From NCBI RefSeq assembly GCF_963678635.1, contig NC_087062.1, positions 13,248,670 through 13,312,669 on the forward strand: DNA of 64,000 nt. The letters run 5' to 3'. This stretch comes from Symsagittifera roscoffensis (Eukaryota > Xenacoelomorpha > Acoela > Convolutidae). A model generated the notes under the pieces. That model had not been told where the DNA came from and searched no databases. It saw only the letters and a program-made list of their open reading frames with translations. Below, in pieces: positions 1 to 11,297 of the stretch (its first letter is position 1; each line of letters opens with the position of its first letter). Both the position numbers and the translations under genes were made by a program.

Positions 1-985
1 ACAACAACAAAGGGGATGATCGAAAAACATCTCTTCTGGGAGTTGATTTTTACTGATTTTGAATTTTTTTACTGTTTTTGGTTTTTTCGGTTTTTTTTAT
101 AATGTTTTTATGCTTTTTATTAGGTACTATACTAGTTTTTGGTTAGTTTCTTGAAAATATTTAAGTGTTTTTGTTCATATACCGCTCAGGGAAAGACGGG
201 ATGACCGATCTCCCCATCCCTCACGATACGTGAGTTTTTGCTCCTAACTAGGTTAAGAAACTAAATTCAAGAATCCGGAAGGCTTCTGCGTTCCTTCCGG
301 CTCCTCGTTAAGGCCCTTACTTTGAGCTTCCGCTCGACGCGGAGTGCTTCGTTAATGGGCCATAAAAACAGATTTGTAACATTCATTCGCCCGAAACCAC
401 ATACCGACGGAAAATTCAGCTGGGTTATGAAACAACTGGCTAGTGTCTCGACACAGCTTCACGTGCTTTAACCGTCTCTAACAAAGCAAGTTCAATGTGT
501 GGTCCATTAACATCGCGTCGACAAAGTCATTACTGTTAAAGCTACCAGCCACACCGCAGAAATTAATTTATTTATGTGCAAAATATTGAGCTCATGGCTG
601 GGTCTCAGTATCCCCAGACCACGAGGTCACTCCTAAAAGCAGGGCTACTACTGACTATCATTTTTCTATTGTTTTTGTTCAGTTGATAAAAATCATCATA
701 ACTGTCGGAGACGGATCAACCCTTTCTTCAACTCCTAGCTTCTTATTTTCTGAAAAACGATTTGAGTTGTCAGGAAAATTATAATTTTTACGTGTCATTT
801 CACATGTCATACCACAATAATCTTTCCAATTTCGTTCAATTCGATGATTAACACCACCATTTGTCCAATTCGATGATTAATGAATTGAAACACCTGATCC
901 TCCCGCCGAAATTTAACGAACAAAATTCGTTTTTATTCTGACATGCGTTTTAGTCCATTCTGATCGAAAGTCACAAGAAAATTTT
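1..985. repeat. Non-coding ~1.3 kb direct repeat, copy 1
   Basis: Base 1 aligns with base 1304 and the two copies stay nearly identical for about 700 bases. This copy then lacks about 250 bases present in copy 2 (2064-2310) and realigns to about 985. The core has short hairpins: GGAAGG/CCTTCC around 277-298 and GGCCC/GGGCC around 313-362. A short duplicated phrase with TTCGATGATTAA lies near 835-880. No convincing ORF. The core is conserved better than the flanks, which may reflect recent duplication or constraint. The left edge is cut by the window. Confidence 0.8.
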
Positions 986-1303
986 TCTTTATTATGGGGC
1001 GTTTCATTTTTTCAAAAATCACAAAAAATTGGATTTTGGCACCCAAGTAATTCCAACCAAGTCCGAATTAATTTTGAATATATCCACTAGTTATGTTAGT
1101 ACAATAACAATGTAACGCATTACTATCTCCCGTTTCAAATCTCTTGACCTCTCTAATTCCGTGATACCTCCAGATTGAGCGCAAATTAGCATTACCGTGC
1201 TTAAATACTGAAACAACCCTGCAGTAGAGGCGCCCGAAAAGGGTCACAATTTTGTTTGTAACGATCCTATTAGTTATAAAGGCCTGTAACAACAATGTAT
1301 CTA
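986..1303. other. Spacer between the two 1.3 kb repeat copies
   Basis: This stretch is not repeated after copy 2. It is AT-rich with one 81-codon minus-strand frame that shows no recognisable domain. I see no gene in it. Confidence 0.5.
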
Positions 1304-2545
1304 ACAACAACAAAGAGGATGATTGAAAAAATCTCTTCTGAGGGTTGATTTTTACTGATTTTAAATTTTTTTTTTACTGTTTTTGGTTTTTTCGGTTTTT
1401 TTCAAAAGTTTTTTGTTCTTTATTATGTTTTATACTAGTTTTTGGTTAGTTTCTTGAAAATATTTAAGTGTTTTTGTTCATATACCGCTCAAAGAAGGAC
1501 GGGATGGCCAATCTCTCCATCCTTCACGATACGTGAGTTTTTGCTCCTAACTAGGTTAAGAAATTAAATTCAAGAATCCGGAAGGCTTCTGCGTTCCTTC
1601 CGGCTCCTCGTTAAGGCCCTTGCTTTGAGCTTCCGCTCGGCGCGGAGTGCTTCGTTAATGGGCCATAAAAACAGATTTGTAACACTCCTTCGCCCGAAAC
1701 CTCATACCGACGGAAAAGTCAGCTGGGTTATGAAACAACTGGCTAGTGTCTCAACACAGCTTCACGTGCTTTAACCGTCTCTAACAAAGCAAGTTCAATG
1801 TGTGGTCCATTAACATCGCGTCGACAAAGTCATTACTGTTAAGGCTACCAGCCAAATCGCAGAAATTAATTTAGTTATGTGCAAAATATTGAGCTCATGG
1901 CTGGGTCTCAGTATCCCCAGACCACGAGGTCACTCCTAAAAGCAGGGCTACTACTGACTATCATTTTTCTATTGTTTTTGTTCAGTTGATAAAAATCATC
2001 ATAACTGTCGGAGACGGATCAACCCTTTGTTCAAGTCCTAGCTTCTCATTTTCTGAAAAACGATGTTACTTAACTCAATCCAGGACACTCCCGGAAGCTA
2101 AAAGTTGTTTAAAATTAGTTCCCAGTTTTTTCCTAAGACCCTTCCGGATTCGTGAGTTCCACCAAACAAGATCCATCATCAGCTCCGGGAAGGGCTGCAA
2201 TCTTGACTCTCGGCCTTCCCGGTTGATAAAATCAGCACACTAACGATTGTGTTAGCACAATCATCACTTTCAGGATAATCGTTCTTCTGGTTTTCGCGGT
2301 TTTTAAGTTGTCGCGAAAATTATAATTGTTACGTGTCCTTACAACCAAACGAATTTTTAAAATTTCACATGTCATACCACATTAATCTTTCCCATTTCAT
2401 TCAATTCGATGATTAACACCACCATTTGTCCAATTCGATGATTAAAAAATTGAAGCACCAAATCCTCCCGCCGAAATTTAACGAACAAAATTCGTTTTTA
2501 TTCTGACATGCGTTTTAGTCCATTCTGGTCGAATGTCACAAAAAA
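1304..2545. repeat. Non-coding ~1.3 kb direct repeat, copy 2
   Basis: Second, longer copy of the repeat at 1-985. Its core (about 1500-2060) differs from copy 1 by only scattered substitutions and keeps the same hairpins. It includes a 2064-2310 segment missing from copy 1. The 85-codon open frame at 1986-2243 crosses the copy boundary of that segment and is not preserved in copy 1, so I do not call it a gene. Confidence 0.8.
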
Positions 2546-2569
2546 ATGATCACGATCATGAGAAAAATT

Positions 2570-2890
2570 AGCAAACACACTTGCGTGTGTTTATTCTCGA
2601 TCTCTCTTTGGTCTCGATCTCTCCTGCCAGCTTGGTCTAAAACTTCCATGGCAATCCCGCGATCATGTCCTCAATTTCACACTGGCTCAGATGTTTTCCT
2701 CTGGATGAGTTCTTTTTTTAGTGCTCGTCAATTTTAGTGGTCAGATGTTGAACAGTTTGGTCAACATAGGTTGAGTTACATCCACAAAATGAAAATTTTT
2801 GAACCCCTTTTGATTTTGGTTCTCGCAAAAAGGAAGACTTTGAGGATAATAGGAGGGTTTTCAGTTTTCTGGGGTTGACTTTGCGGATCT
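2570..2890 (-). mobile_element. Decayed PLE fragment (GIY-YIG end)
   Basis: On the minus strand this resembles the endonuclease-encoding 3' part of the Penelope-like element at 41660-42000. The best-preserved phrase is at 2735-2790, matching 41858-41905 (motif GTCAACATAGGTTGAGTTACATCC versus the later copy, with a few changes). The reading frame is broken. It is too decayed to delimit precisely. Confidence 0.55.
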
Positions 2891-3279
2891 AGTCTTTCCA
2901 ATCATCCTATTAGATATTCCCGGATCTCCGCTACCACCGTCAGCGATTTTAATTCCAGGGCAGTATCTTGATGAAGCTCCAGTTACTCATTCACCAGTTC
3001 TGGCTCGTGCTTTCATTTCCTCTTTGATAAGAGGTACTTAATCACGGGAATGATAAAAATATCTGTTCGTCTCAGTTTTTGATGCTATTTTTTTGTGATC
3101 GAAGACTATTTTGTGTAAGTTTTTTTTATTAAACCTGATATTGCTGCAATTGGCGAAAAAGTTCGTGATTTATACTTTTTTATTCCATCCCAGTTAAATT
3201 TGAGATTAAAATCATTCACAAATTTAAAACAAACTTGAGAAAGATTTTGCAAACAATTCAACTTGAGAATGCGTTAAAG
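2891..3279. other. No gene seen
   Basis: AT-rich sequence without a usable ORF or recognisable repeat. It lies between two PLE relics and may be further decayed element sequence, which I could not align by eye. Confidence 0.4.
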
Positions 3280-3281
3280 TT

Positions 3282-3335
3282 TTAAATTCAAAGAGACGTT
3301 TTTGCAGAGTTTTGTGCATTTTCAGGTTTTAAGTT
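3282..3335 (-). other. Degenerate hammerhead-like motif in PLE relic
   Basis: Minus strand corresponds to the CTGACGA / stem / GAAA block of the two pseudo-LTRs at 41351-41396 and 45157-45202. Here the core reads CTGAAAA, so a conserved G is lost, and the stem II arms no longer pair fully. It is likely inactive. Confidence 0.45.
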
Positions 3336-4261
3336 TTGAAATTATAAGCTAAAATGTACAACAAAACATCATAGTTGTTATTACTAAAATTGAGTAACAC
3401 AATTTATGCAACCAGTTTTGAAACTTAGCCACAAATTGCTGAGAAACTATGATTTAATTTTTTGTTTTCACATCTTAAATTTGTTGCTAATTTCATGCTA
3501 TTATGGAGGTTATTTCAATTTATATTTTAAATTAAGTAAAAAGTTTTTGAATCGTAAAGTTTTTGAATTGTACTATAGCTTTATGTCAGCTCTCTGTTTC
3601 TAAACTCGACATTTGTCTTAATTGTCGGCCTCTCTTTTCTAATATGAAGCAACTCTAGAGTGAGTAACTTAACGCTGCAGGTGTCTGGTATTTATCTTCT
3701 AAATAAACTCGAATTAACACTATCTCTACCACACTGACTTATATGCTGTCCAACTGGAGTAATCATTTGTCAGTGTTTCTCAATTCTTGTGGTGAAATGT
3801 CTGACCGTTCGGTCAACAGAGATGGACTTGCACGCAGAAATTTCTAGTCTGTACACTAATATTGATTTTAGTTTTCTGGAAAACGAGGACTAAAATGAGG
3901 GCATACAAGTTTTCTTTTTCCTCGTCGTGAGTATAATCTGCGCATTGGTGATATCGCGCACTTTTTTTTGCTACTGCGGAAAACAAGTGGAACAATTCCT
4001 TCGATCACAGTTTTCTTGCACTAAAAGGAGTCGCAACTTCTGTAATTTTTTATGGTATCTGTTTCTGCTGGTTTGTAATGCCATCCACATTCAACTTTGC
4101 TGTTTTTGTCAATATTAGCTAGTAAGTTTGATGTAACTCTCAAGGATCACCCTTCATTGTTCTCTATATTTCATCAGGTAACGGAAAAAATTATCAGCTT
4201 TCTGCGCTGACTTCATTTCCTTCCTTATCGCGAAGCAATTGTTACAGGACCAGACAGTTTC

Positions 4262-4390
4262 TCCTATGTTCTGATATTCGTCTTCTGATATATCAGCGCA
4301 ATTTACGTGATAACAGTTTCAACAGCCTTTACATTATTTACTTTTTGACCTGTTTGCGACCTTCTTATTGCACTGGGGACAAATTTCAAT
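4262..4390 (-). pseudogene. PHD-finger remnant inside PLE relic
   Basis: Minus-strand translation keeps the pattern CPxC ... CxxC ... CYHVxC ... EYxxI ... VWxCxxC, with one internal stop. Spacing and several non-cysteine residues match the PHD finger encoded at 42606-42754 (CPDC, CxxC, WYHLKC, NEYEQI, VWYCKRC). Two copies of clearly different age therefore carry the finger at the same place. Confidence 0.8.
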
Positions 4391-5345
4391 ACTTTTTTTC
4401 GGCCATAAACAATTCAGGAATATCCCTCGTACACATTTGCTTAAGAATAAAGGCAACAGGTGCACTCCTTGCTAAATCATTTTTTTTCAGAACCTGCTAT
4501 GGTTCGTTGAACTTGAAACGGATTTAGCTAACTGTCATGTTCGACGGTCTCTTCATGGTGTTCCTGATGTTGGTTCATCTTGGTCACACAGTTTTCTAAG
4601 AGGTATGTCTATTGCTTCTTTCAGTAGTATTTTCCTTAAAAGTTCTTCATATCTAAAGAAGTCATTTTTTCATTGGGTTCAAGAATAATGCTCTTTAAGG
4701 TTTCCCTCGCTTCTAAGTTGGTTTCGATGTTTGCGCCCTAATATTTCTCAAAAAATGTTCAGCTTATAAAAGGAGCAACCAGGCAATGAGAGGACCGGTC
4801 TCTATGGGGTTTTCCCTTTATGCACCAGGGCTAATCGCAATACCTGGCTGGCGGGTTGACCCCAACCTCCGTTGTTTTTAACCCCGTGTAGAGATTCTTA
4901 ATTATTTCTTCTTTTCTCATAAGTATGTCTTCTTTTCTCATAACCAACAGTTCTGTTTTGATGTCTTTTTCCATTTTCATAACGATCGAATCATTTGATC
5001 CTTCTTTTTCCTAAACTGCTTTAAATCTAAAAATTTCTGATAGCATGTTTTGGTAGATACCCTTCCCCAAAATACAAAAACCAACGCTCATACCAAACAG
5101 CACCGCAACCAATCCATTGATCTTCAGATACTTTCGGGTTTTCTCAACAAGTCTGTCAGATGGAGTTTGTTTCGCCCTTTTAGCATAGATTTTTGCCGAT
5201 GCTTGGATCTCACAAAGGGCTTTCTTCTTGAATTTTGCAATTCTTAGAGCTCCGGAAGAAATATATCAATATCAGCGGGTAAATGAGTCTCATTGGATTT
5301 ATCCCTGACCAGATGTTTCGGCCCTTATGGCAAAAGCCGCTGAAC

Positions 5346-5671
5346 TCAATCTGATAATGCAACATCATCAAGAGCTTTTACCAATTAGTCACCTTGCTTC
5401 CCTAGATGTCGATATTGCATCTGAGATAGTTATTGTAGTTTCTTTTTATGGGTCTCTTTATTTTTTATGTTGTGTTTTTAACGGCCAAACTCCCCCCTCC
5501 TGAACTACTCTTGTTTTTGGCCATTCCCTCCTCCTGCAAGGTAATATTACTTGATCATCTACTGATAAAATATCCTTCAAGTCATGATGATTCACGATTC
5601 ACACAATACATGCAATGCTAAGTAATTTATTAGTGTTGCCTGCTTGCTCTACAAATGCTGATTTTAACTCA
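5346..5671. other. No gene seen
   Basis: No ORF above about 60 codons with any recognisable content. The left end may still be decayed PLE 5' sequence. Confidence 0.4.
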
Positions 5672-5950
5672 GGCCTGGCATCATCTGTACCACACTCCTG
5701 CAATAGCTGCCACACCGGGGGTCCCCTATACGGTGTTCGTTGACACTAGTTAAGTATTGGACTGTTTGGTCGATTTAGCTAGAGTTACATTCTTGTTGAT
5801 CTTTTTAGTAAACTGTCTGTTTTATCCTGGTGATTCTCAAGTAGTCCAAAAAAGTTTGACCAGGTAGTTTCAATTTCTCTTTGAAATTTTTCGAAACTAG
5901 AAAAAGAACGTTCAAGATATCAACGATGATCACTTTGTGAACATTTAATT
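5672..5950. repeat. Diverged repeat, pair member 1
   Basis: Matches 6848-7090 over about 250 bases with many changes. Shared phrases include TGTACCACACTCC, a GTTCG block, GGACxGTTTG and GATATCAACGATGAT. The GGACxGTTTG...AGTTACAT portion (5760-5800) also resembles the GIY-YIG region of the local PLEs on the minus strand, so it may be an old PLE-derived fragment. Confidence 0.55.
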
Positions 5951-6847
5951 TTCTTAAGCTGATGATGCGTGAAAATGCAAAGACGTTTGCGATTCAATAA
6001 AAACAATAACGGAAATTCAACGAGGATAGCCGCTTACTGTTCAAATAGCAAAGAACTTTCCGACCATAGTCTTGAGCAACCCAAACTGCTTTCTCTTAAA
6101 TGAGTGTAGTTTGTTTCTACGTGGTGTGATGAAAGAATGTGGACAAAAAAACCACATCTTTTTGTATATTCCATATCATAGTAAAACAGGCAAAAAGAGC
6201 AACAATTTGAGACAAACAATCACCAGAAAAACAAAAGAAAATTACAAAAAAAATTTTAAAAACCCAAAATTAGCAATTTTTCTTTGCAGGAGTTTTCAGA
6301 GTTTTTGAAATTTCGAGTCCAAAAATGGTGTTAAAAATCTATCGAAACAATTTTAACTTGATCAAAACTAAAAATAAACATAAAATAACTATTTTTATGG
6401 CTTAAATGTTGCATGAATAAGCATGCTCAATCGCTGTACTCGCTCGAAGTTAAAGAAAAAATCAAAAGTTTCAGATCAGTTTTTCTCAGCACTGGGGAGA
6501 AGTTTTTGGAAAAAACTTATGTCGTTCAAACCTTGACCCATTTCGATGATTTGTGGTCGCTAATTTTCAGCGGAACAAAATAAAAAACGCATCCAAACAC
6601 AAAGTTTCTCCACATTTTTATCAAATGATGGGAGTAAAAAAATTGAACAACTTTCACATGGAAAAGTTACGCTTCATAAACCGACGACGCCAAAAGTGCT
6701 CGTAACTAAAAATTTAATTCTTTCTGTGAATAATATAATTGAGACACATATGAATTAAATAGGCTCCTAAGCTAATGTAAATTTTGTTCAAGAAAGAAAA
6801 CATGTGTTCAAGAGGTTATTGAGAGGCCTAAAGTTTCCTAACTCAGT
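5951..6847. other. No gene seen
   Basis: AT-rich. Two short overlapping frames near 6034-6308 lie on opposite strands and have no recognisable domain, so I treat them as chance. No repeat could be matched by eye. Confidence 0.4.
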
Positions 6848-7090
6848 TCTAACACCATATGTACCACACTCCATACCGCGACAGCTGCCATACCGGGAAG
6901 CTCTCAAGACGATGTTCGTCGGCTCTAGCGTTTGAATATCGGACCGTTTGTTCCACTTAGGCGGAGTTACATGATCGTTGATAATTGCCTAAAAAGTTAT
7001 TTTTCAGCTGTTGGAACTGAACCCTTTAATTCTGCTAAGTTCGAAAAAATCACGATATCAACGATGATTTTTTCTGAAATGTTTATTCTT
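6848..7090. repeat. Diverged repeat, pair member 2
   Basis: Direct-orientation partner of 5672-5950. It contains the same CCACACTCC, GTTCGTCGGCTCTAG and GATATCAACGATGATTTTTT phrases, and a GGACCGTTTG...GGAGTTACAT block similar to PLE GIY-YIG sequence. Confidence 0.55.
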
Positions 7091-7262
7091 CTTAACCTAC
7101 AACACTTTCATAGCTAAAGTTTTTTTGGTTTTTCTGTTATACTTCATTGTTCATTTTATGAACATTAAGACCATTTATCCACGGGGGAAAGGACCAACAC
7201 AAGAGCTATACAGCTCATCACGGCGAACCGCTGTTGTGCCCCTGTTTAAGAACTACATGCAA

Positions 7263-7392
7263 TTTTTTTGGTTATTTTTCTGGGCTGGGTAATGTTGCTT
7301 CACCCTCAAGCAACGAGCACGGATCATGGTGGGCCTCGAACATCCGACCTTTCGATTGAGAGGCGGAGACGTAACCACTTCACCACCGCTCC
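7263..7392 (-). repeat. tRNA-derived SINE head or tRNA pseudogene
   Basis: On the minus strand 7392-7329 reads like a tRNA. It has an A-box-like TGGTGAAGTGG, an anticodon-loop-like CTCTCAA and a B-box-like ATGTTCGAGGCC. These are pol III internal promoter elements. The acceptor and anticodon stems do not fold cleanly, so it is not a functional tRNA. About 65 further bases (to 7263) could be the SINE body. The anticodon loop resembles tRNA-Glu(CTC), but that is only a suggestion. Confidence 0.55.
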
Positions 7393-7849
7393 CCTATGGG
7401 AAATGCGCGCAACCCAGTATTGGGTTATATTAAGATTTACCCAAAGGTTGCGAGTTTTACCTCCAATTATTAGGACCCAAAATTTTTTTTGAGAAGCGAA
7501 ATATCAAATTTAATTATAGAAAAGATTGAAACTCCGAACAATCCTGAAAATTTTCACAAAATTTGAGTTTTCCAACAAATTGAAGTACTCGGGCCTGTAT
7601 TTGGATGATTGCAGGGTATCCTGAAGCGTTGCAAATCTTGCCTTACATGTTGACTCACATCCTTCAGGTTTTGGAGGTAAATTTTAAAATTTACCCACAA
7701 AATTTCAGAACACTTTGAATTTTTAAAACATCAAAAAAAAAATGAAATTGCCAGCCTCTAAGTGAAGCACTGTCACGTCCTACTCTGATGCGTAAGATAT
7801 TTCTTATGTTTTCGAGGTTTGGCCTTCTCAGTGGCTCTGCCAGCATCAG
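7393..7849. other. No gene seen
   Basis: AT-rich unique-looking sequence with no gene or repeat that I can support. Confidence 0.35.
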
Positions 7850-8575
7850 GTTATCTGTCAGCAGCATGTTATCATCTCTGCTAGCAGCATGTTATCTTCT
7901 GCCCTTCTTGCTTCAAGCTATCCAGCAACCCATCTAGTCATCCATTAATCTAGCTAAGCTAATATTTAGCAATCCATCCCTCCAGTAACCCAACTTTTCA
8001 TTAAACCAATTTTTTGAAAATCAACCCAAGCATCTATCCCAAAAGCCATCTATCAATGCAATCAGCCATACCACGATACATATAGCCATCCGATCATCCG
8101 TCCATCAAGCCTTGCAATCATTAATCGATCTGTTCATCCAACTTTTCATCAATCAAACAATCAGTGCAGCCAATCATCAATCCAGCCACAACACCAACCA
8201 ACCAGCCCTTAAGCCAATCATTTATGTTCAAAAATCTAGCAAAGAATCCATCTATCTATCCATCCAAACAGCCATCCATCCAACCAGCCATGCATCCATT
8301 CGACCATCTAACCATCCATGAAGCAGTTTTCCCAAAATCAAACAAATCATTTTCCCAGCAAGCCATTCATCGATCCAGCTAACGATACTAGAATACATCT
8401 AGCTATCCAATTATCTATTTATCAAGCTTTTCATTCATGAAGCGATCCGTTAATCTATTCGAGCAAAAAAACAGCCACTAAACTACCAATTGAAACAGCC
8501 GTTCAACCAGTTTCTCGACTAGCGAGTAATCAAGCCTACCATCCATCGATGCATCATCTATCAACTTAAAGGGCT
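7850..8575. repeat. Degenerate CATC/ATCC simple-sequence block 1
   Basis: Dense in ATCC, CATC, AACC and AATC words with no fixed period, such as the CATCCATCC phrases near 8240-8330. Two open frames (8112-8321 and 8164-8382) arise only because such sequence lacks stop codons. They encode Ser/His/Pro/Asn-rich low-complexity peptides and I do not call them genes. Confidence 0.7.
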
Positions 8576-9109
8576 AAAACTTCTAGATTTGTGGCCACGC
8601 AGTCTTTTTGGAGTTAATGATAGGTTTTCTGCTACCACTTTTAAAGTTTGGAAATACTGACATTTCGTTTTGCTGTCTTTTTGCTCATTTTTTAGTGTAA
8701 AATTTACGCGCTATATTGGGTATTAGTTCCCAACTTTAGGTTTATATTCGAAACTATTTTAATGATTAATTTTTTAAAACAGTTCAAGAGAACCAATTTG
8801 ATGTATTAAATAATGTACTGGTACAATTTAAATTACTAATTCGTTGGTTAACAAACCAAATTGTTTCTTCTAAGTGATTGGACTATTGATTTCAAGTTTA
8901 ATATTTGGGTGTTCGAGTAGAATTCTTTGGGTTGAAGAATCAAAGTATTGATTGAACAATTTTGTCAACGCAGCTTAATTTTTGCTTATAGTAAAACGTT
9001 TGTTTTTTTGTCAAAGTTTTGTCGGATAAATTTTATAGACAAATTTTAGTGTCACAAGTTGCGGTGGTCAATTCTAACAAAAAATGTTATGTTTAATTCA
9101 AATCATACC
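8576..9109. other. AT-rich spacer between simple-sequence blocks
   Basis: No ORF of note and no recognised repeat. Confidence 0.4.
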
Positions 9110-9470
9110 ATTACCACACCACAATAAATCTAGTCATCCGCTCATTCATTCATCGAGCCTTTCTTATATCTATTCATGCAATCGTTCAAAGAACCAGCCA
9201 TAAAGCTATGAATCCAAACGGTTATTCAATCAGTTTTTTAACTAGCCAGCCATGAAGCCAACAACTAACCATCCATACAACGATGCATCCATCCAACCAG
9301 CTGTTCAACCATCTGGCAGATCATCGACCCATCTAGCCATTCAATCAACCTGGCAGTCATCATGGGAGTTTCTCTTTAAATTGTTTATAATTCTAGCAAA
9401 CCATCTATCAATCTAAACATACATACAACCAATTCTGCCGTCATTCCTAACCCTAACCCTATTATTGCGT
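9110..9470. repeat. Degenerate CATC/ATCC block 2 ending in telomere-like hexamers
   Basis: Same word composition as 7850-8575. It ends at about 9447-9464 with CCTAACCCTAACCCTA, about two and a half units of the metazoan telomeric hexamer. That is too short to be more than an interstitial motif. Confidence 0.6.
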
Positions 9471-10043
9471 TTTTGCTATGGCAACTCGGAATCAATTCTA
9501 CTAACTATTTCAAAGTAAACCGTAGAAGGTATGTTTTAGACGACGAGAAAAATTTCTAAGATGAGGTCAAGAATTCTGCGAACTTAATTTTTTCCAATCT
9601 AAACGAAATCTTTTCCCAAAATTTTGAATTCCACTAGAGTAATCAACCCAGCTTTTATGCAATAGATTTATCAAAGCAACCAATTTTTTAGATTTGAAAT
9701 TTTAAGAAGCATCAACCTGTTCTGGCTTTTAGACTACAAAGTTTTCTTACAGTTTGTGTCATTTAAAATAGGTGCTTATTTACTTTACAAATTTCAACTG
9801 AAAGTCAGTTCAACTATGCCAACAAAACAATTCAGGGCTCAAAAACACTTAAGAGCAAATTTGAGTAGCAACTATTTGATTGTTTTCGCCGGTCATATTG
9901 ATCATATAAGCTCCGATTTGATTTGATTTAAGAATTTTGTTGGGACAATTGTGCCGTTTAGAATGATTCAATCATCTTTATTTTATTCAAATTGTTGCTT
10001 TATCATGAGAAACAGTGACAAGTTTTAAAAAAAGTGTGTTTAT
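9471..10043. other. No gene seen
   Basis: AT-rich and without supported features. Confidence 0.35.
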
Positions 10044-11075
10044 TAGACTATGGATTTCTAAGAATAGATTGTGAGTAGCCCTCAAGCTCATGTTTTTTTT
10101 CTCATATCGAAGTCAGAAAAAAAACTGCAAATGATGAATTTAATTGCAACAAGTTTCCTTCAAAAATTGAGAAAAAATCTAATGAAACGCTCATGAAACA
10201 ATTGTCATACTTTGTTTGCCGGGCTCATTTTGGGTGTTTATTTTCTTAAACTTTAGTCAAAATGAACGCACCTTTAGATTTAGCTTTTCAGTTGAACAAT
10301 TATATATAAAAAACCTCCTCGGTCTTTTAAACCAAACACAAATTACAAAAAGCGTTAAAGAAAAAGCGGAAATTTTGTTCCAGACTGTACGCATGTAACC
10401 TAAGTTTAAACCTGATTTTCTCATGTTTTACTAACTCACAAGATAATTGCTCTTATAAAAAATCTGCAACTCAATTATTATACAAGAAATTTTTTGGAAA
10501 TTAATGTTCTGAGTTTTCATGATTCATAGCAATTTTTTGTTGCATTTCGAAATCATCATCAAAAGGTAAAGAATTTTATTCGAAATATTGAAACAGACTT
10601 GCTGATAATAATCAATTTTTTTGGTTTGTTTTTGTTAGACTCAATAAAGCTCATATATAATTGTTTATAATTGATTCGAATTGGTTTCTCATGCCAATAG
10701 ATTTTATATCGTTATAATCCATTATAATAGATTAAAATTGATCAAAACGATTTTTTAGGGCTAATGAGCAAAGTTATCTCATTTCCTACTTCGTGCAATT
10801 GCTCTGTTTTATGTTTCAAAAACTTTAACGCATCACATAGTATTTTAAGTTTGTAAATCTTCTCTGTTTTTGTTTCAATTTGGCAGTTTAACATGGGCAG
10901 TTTAACATCGACAGCTTAGCTCTACCACCTCTTCTAAACCCCTCTCTCCAGTTTCGCCCTCCCCAGGTGGAGTTCACAATGATTAGCCCCCCTATTTTAA
11001 TACGTTGGACGCTGGGGGGAGGTAATTTGTAAACTGGGAGAAGAGTGAAACGGATGTGAAAGATGAAAAAATACA
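10044..11075. repeat. AT-rich dispersed repeat, copy 1
   Basis: Near-identical to 12326-13353 (offset about 2281), and its 10402-11070 part also to 13806-14474. It holds TAATCCATTATAATAG-type inverted words. Its GC-rich end module (10884-11040) starts GGCAGTTTAACAT and has imperfect inverted arms CCAGTTTCGCCCTCCCC and GGGAGGTAATTTGTAAACTGG. It carries no transposase. It may be a non-autonomous DNA element, but I could not find clear terminal inverted repeats with target duplications. Confidence 0.75.
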
Positions 11076-11297
11076 GGGCAAATTCCTGAATGTTCCGACT
11101 GACTCTAAATTGGTCTCGAATAAGTTTAGCGCAAAATTTTTTAGTGATAAACTACAAATTTTTTCTCTTGAAATATCAAATGCAAGAGCTATCATCTGAG
11201 TAAAAATAAATTGATCAATTTCATTCGGCCTCAATGGATTGTTTATGAGCGCGGATAATTTGCCAACCAAAATTTTCTCGAGTGTGAATATTATCAA
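11076..11297. repeat. Dispersed repeat shared with 25180-25390
   Basis: The phrase around 11145-11230 (GATAAACTA, AATATCAAAT, CTATCATCTGAGTAAAA, CAATTTxATTxGGCCT) recurs in the same order and orientation at 25255-25365. Both overlap minus-strand frames of about 100 codons that share a short FTQMI..xFDI peptide. The frames are otherwise dissimilar, so coding is doubtful. Confidence 0.5.

Larger units (their letters stand above)
3280..5345 (-). mobile_element. Decayed but collinear Penelope-like element copy
   Basis: Read on the minus strand, blocks match the better-preserved PLE at 41.3-44.3 kb in the same order. They are a pseudo-LTR relic (3280-3576), a GIY-YIG region (3590-3860), a PHD-finger region (4262-4390), an RT region (4530-4640) and the N-terminal region (4935-5340). 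No long frame survives. Most of the RT core between about 4640 and 4935 is gone or unrecognisable. It is clearly an older insertion than the element at 41-45 kb, which makes it useful for telling which parts of the family are ancestral. Confidence 0.8.

Noticed and set aside
590-665. Possible 5S rRNA-like stretch on the minus strand of the 1.3 kb repeat (GGAGTGACC...CTGGGGATAC)
   Set aside because: Only a short part resembles the 3' half of 5S rRNA. The conserved 5' part and the A and C boxes are absent, and 5S genes are far better conserved.
8112-8382. Two Ser/Pro/His-rich ORFs of about 70 codons
   Set aside because: They sit in degenerate CATC/ATCC simple sequence that rarely forms stops, and have no domain content.
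9447-9464. Telomeric repeat
   Set aside because: Only about two and a half CCCTAA units; too short to indicate a chromosome end or a fusion site.
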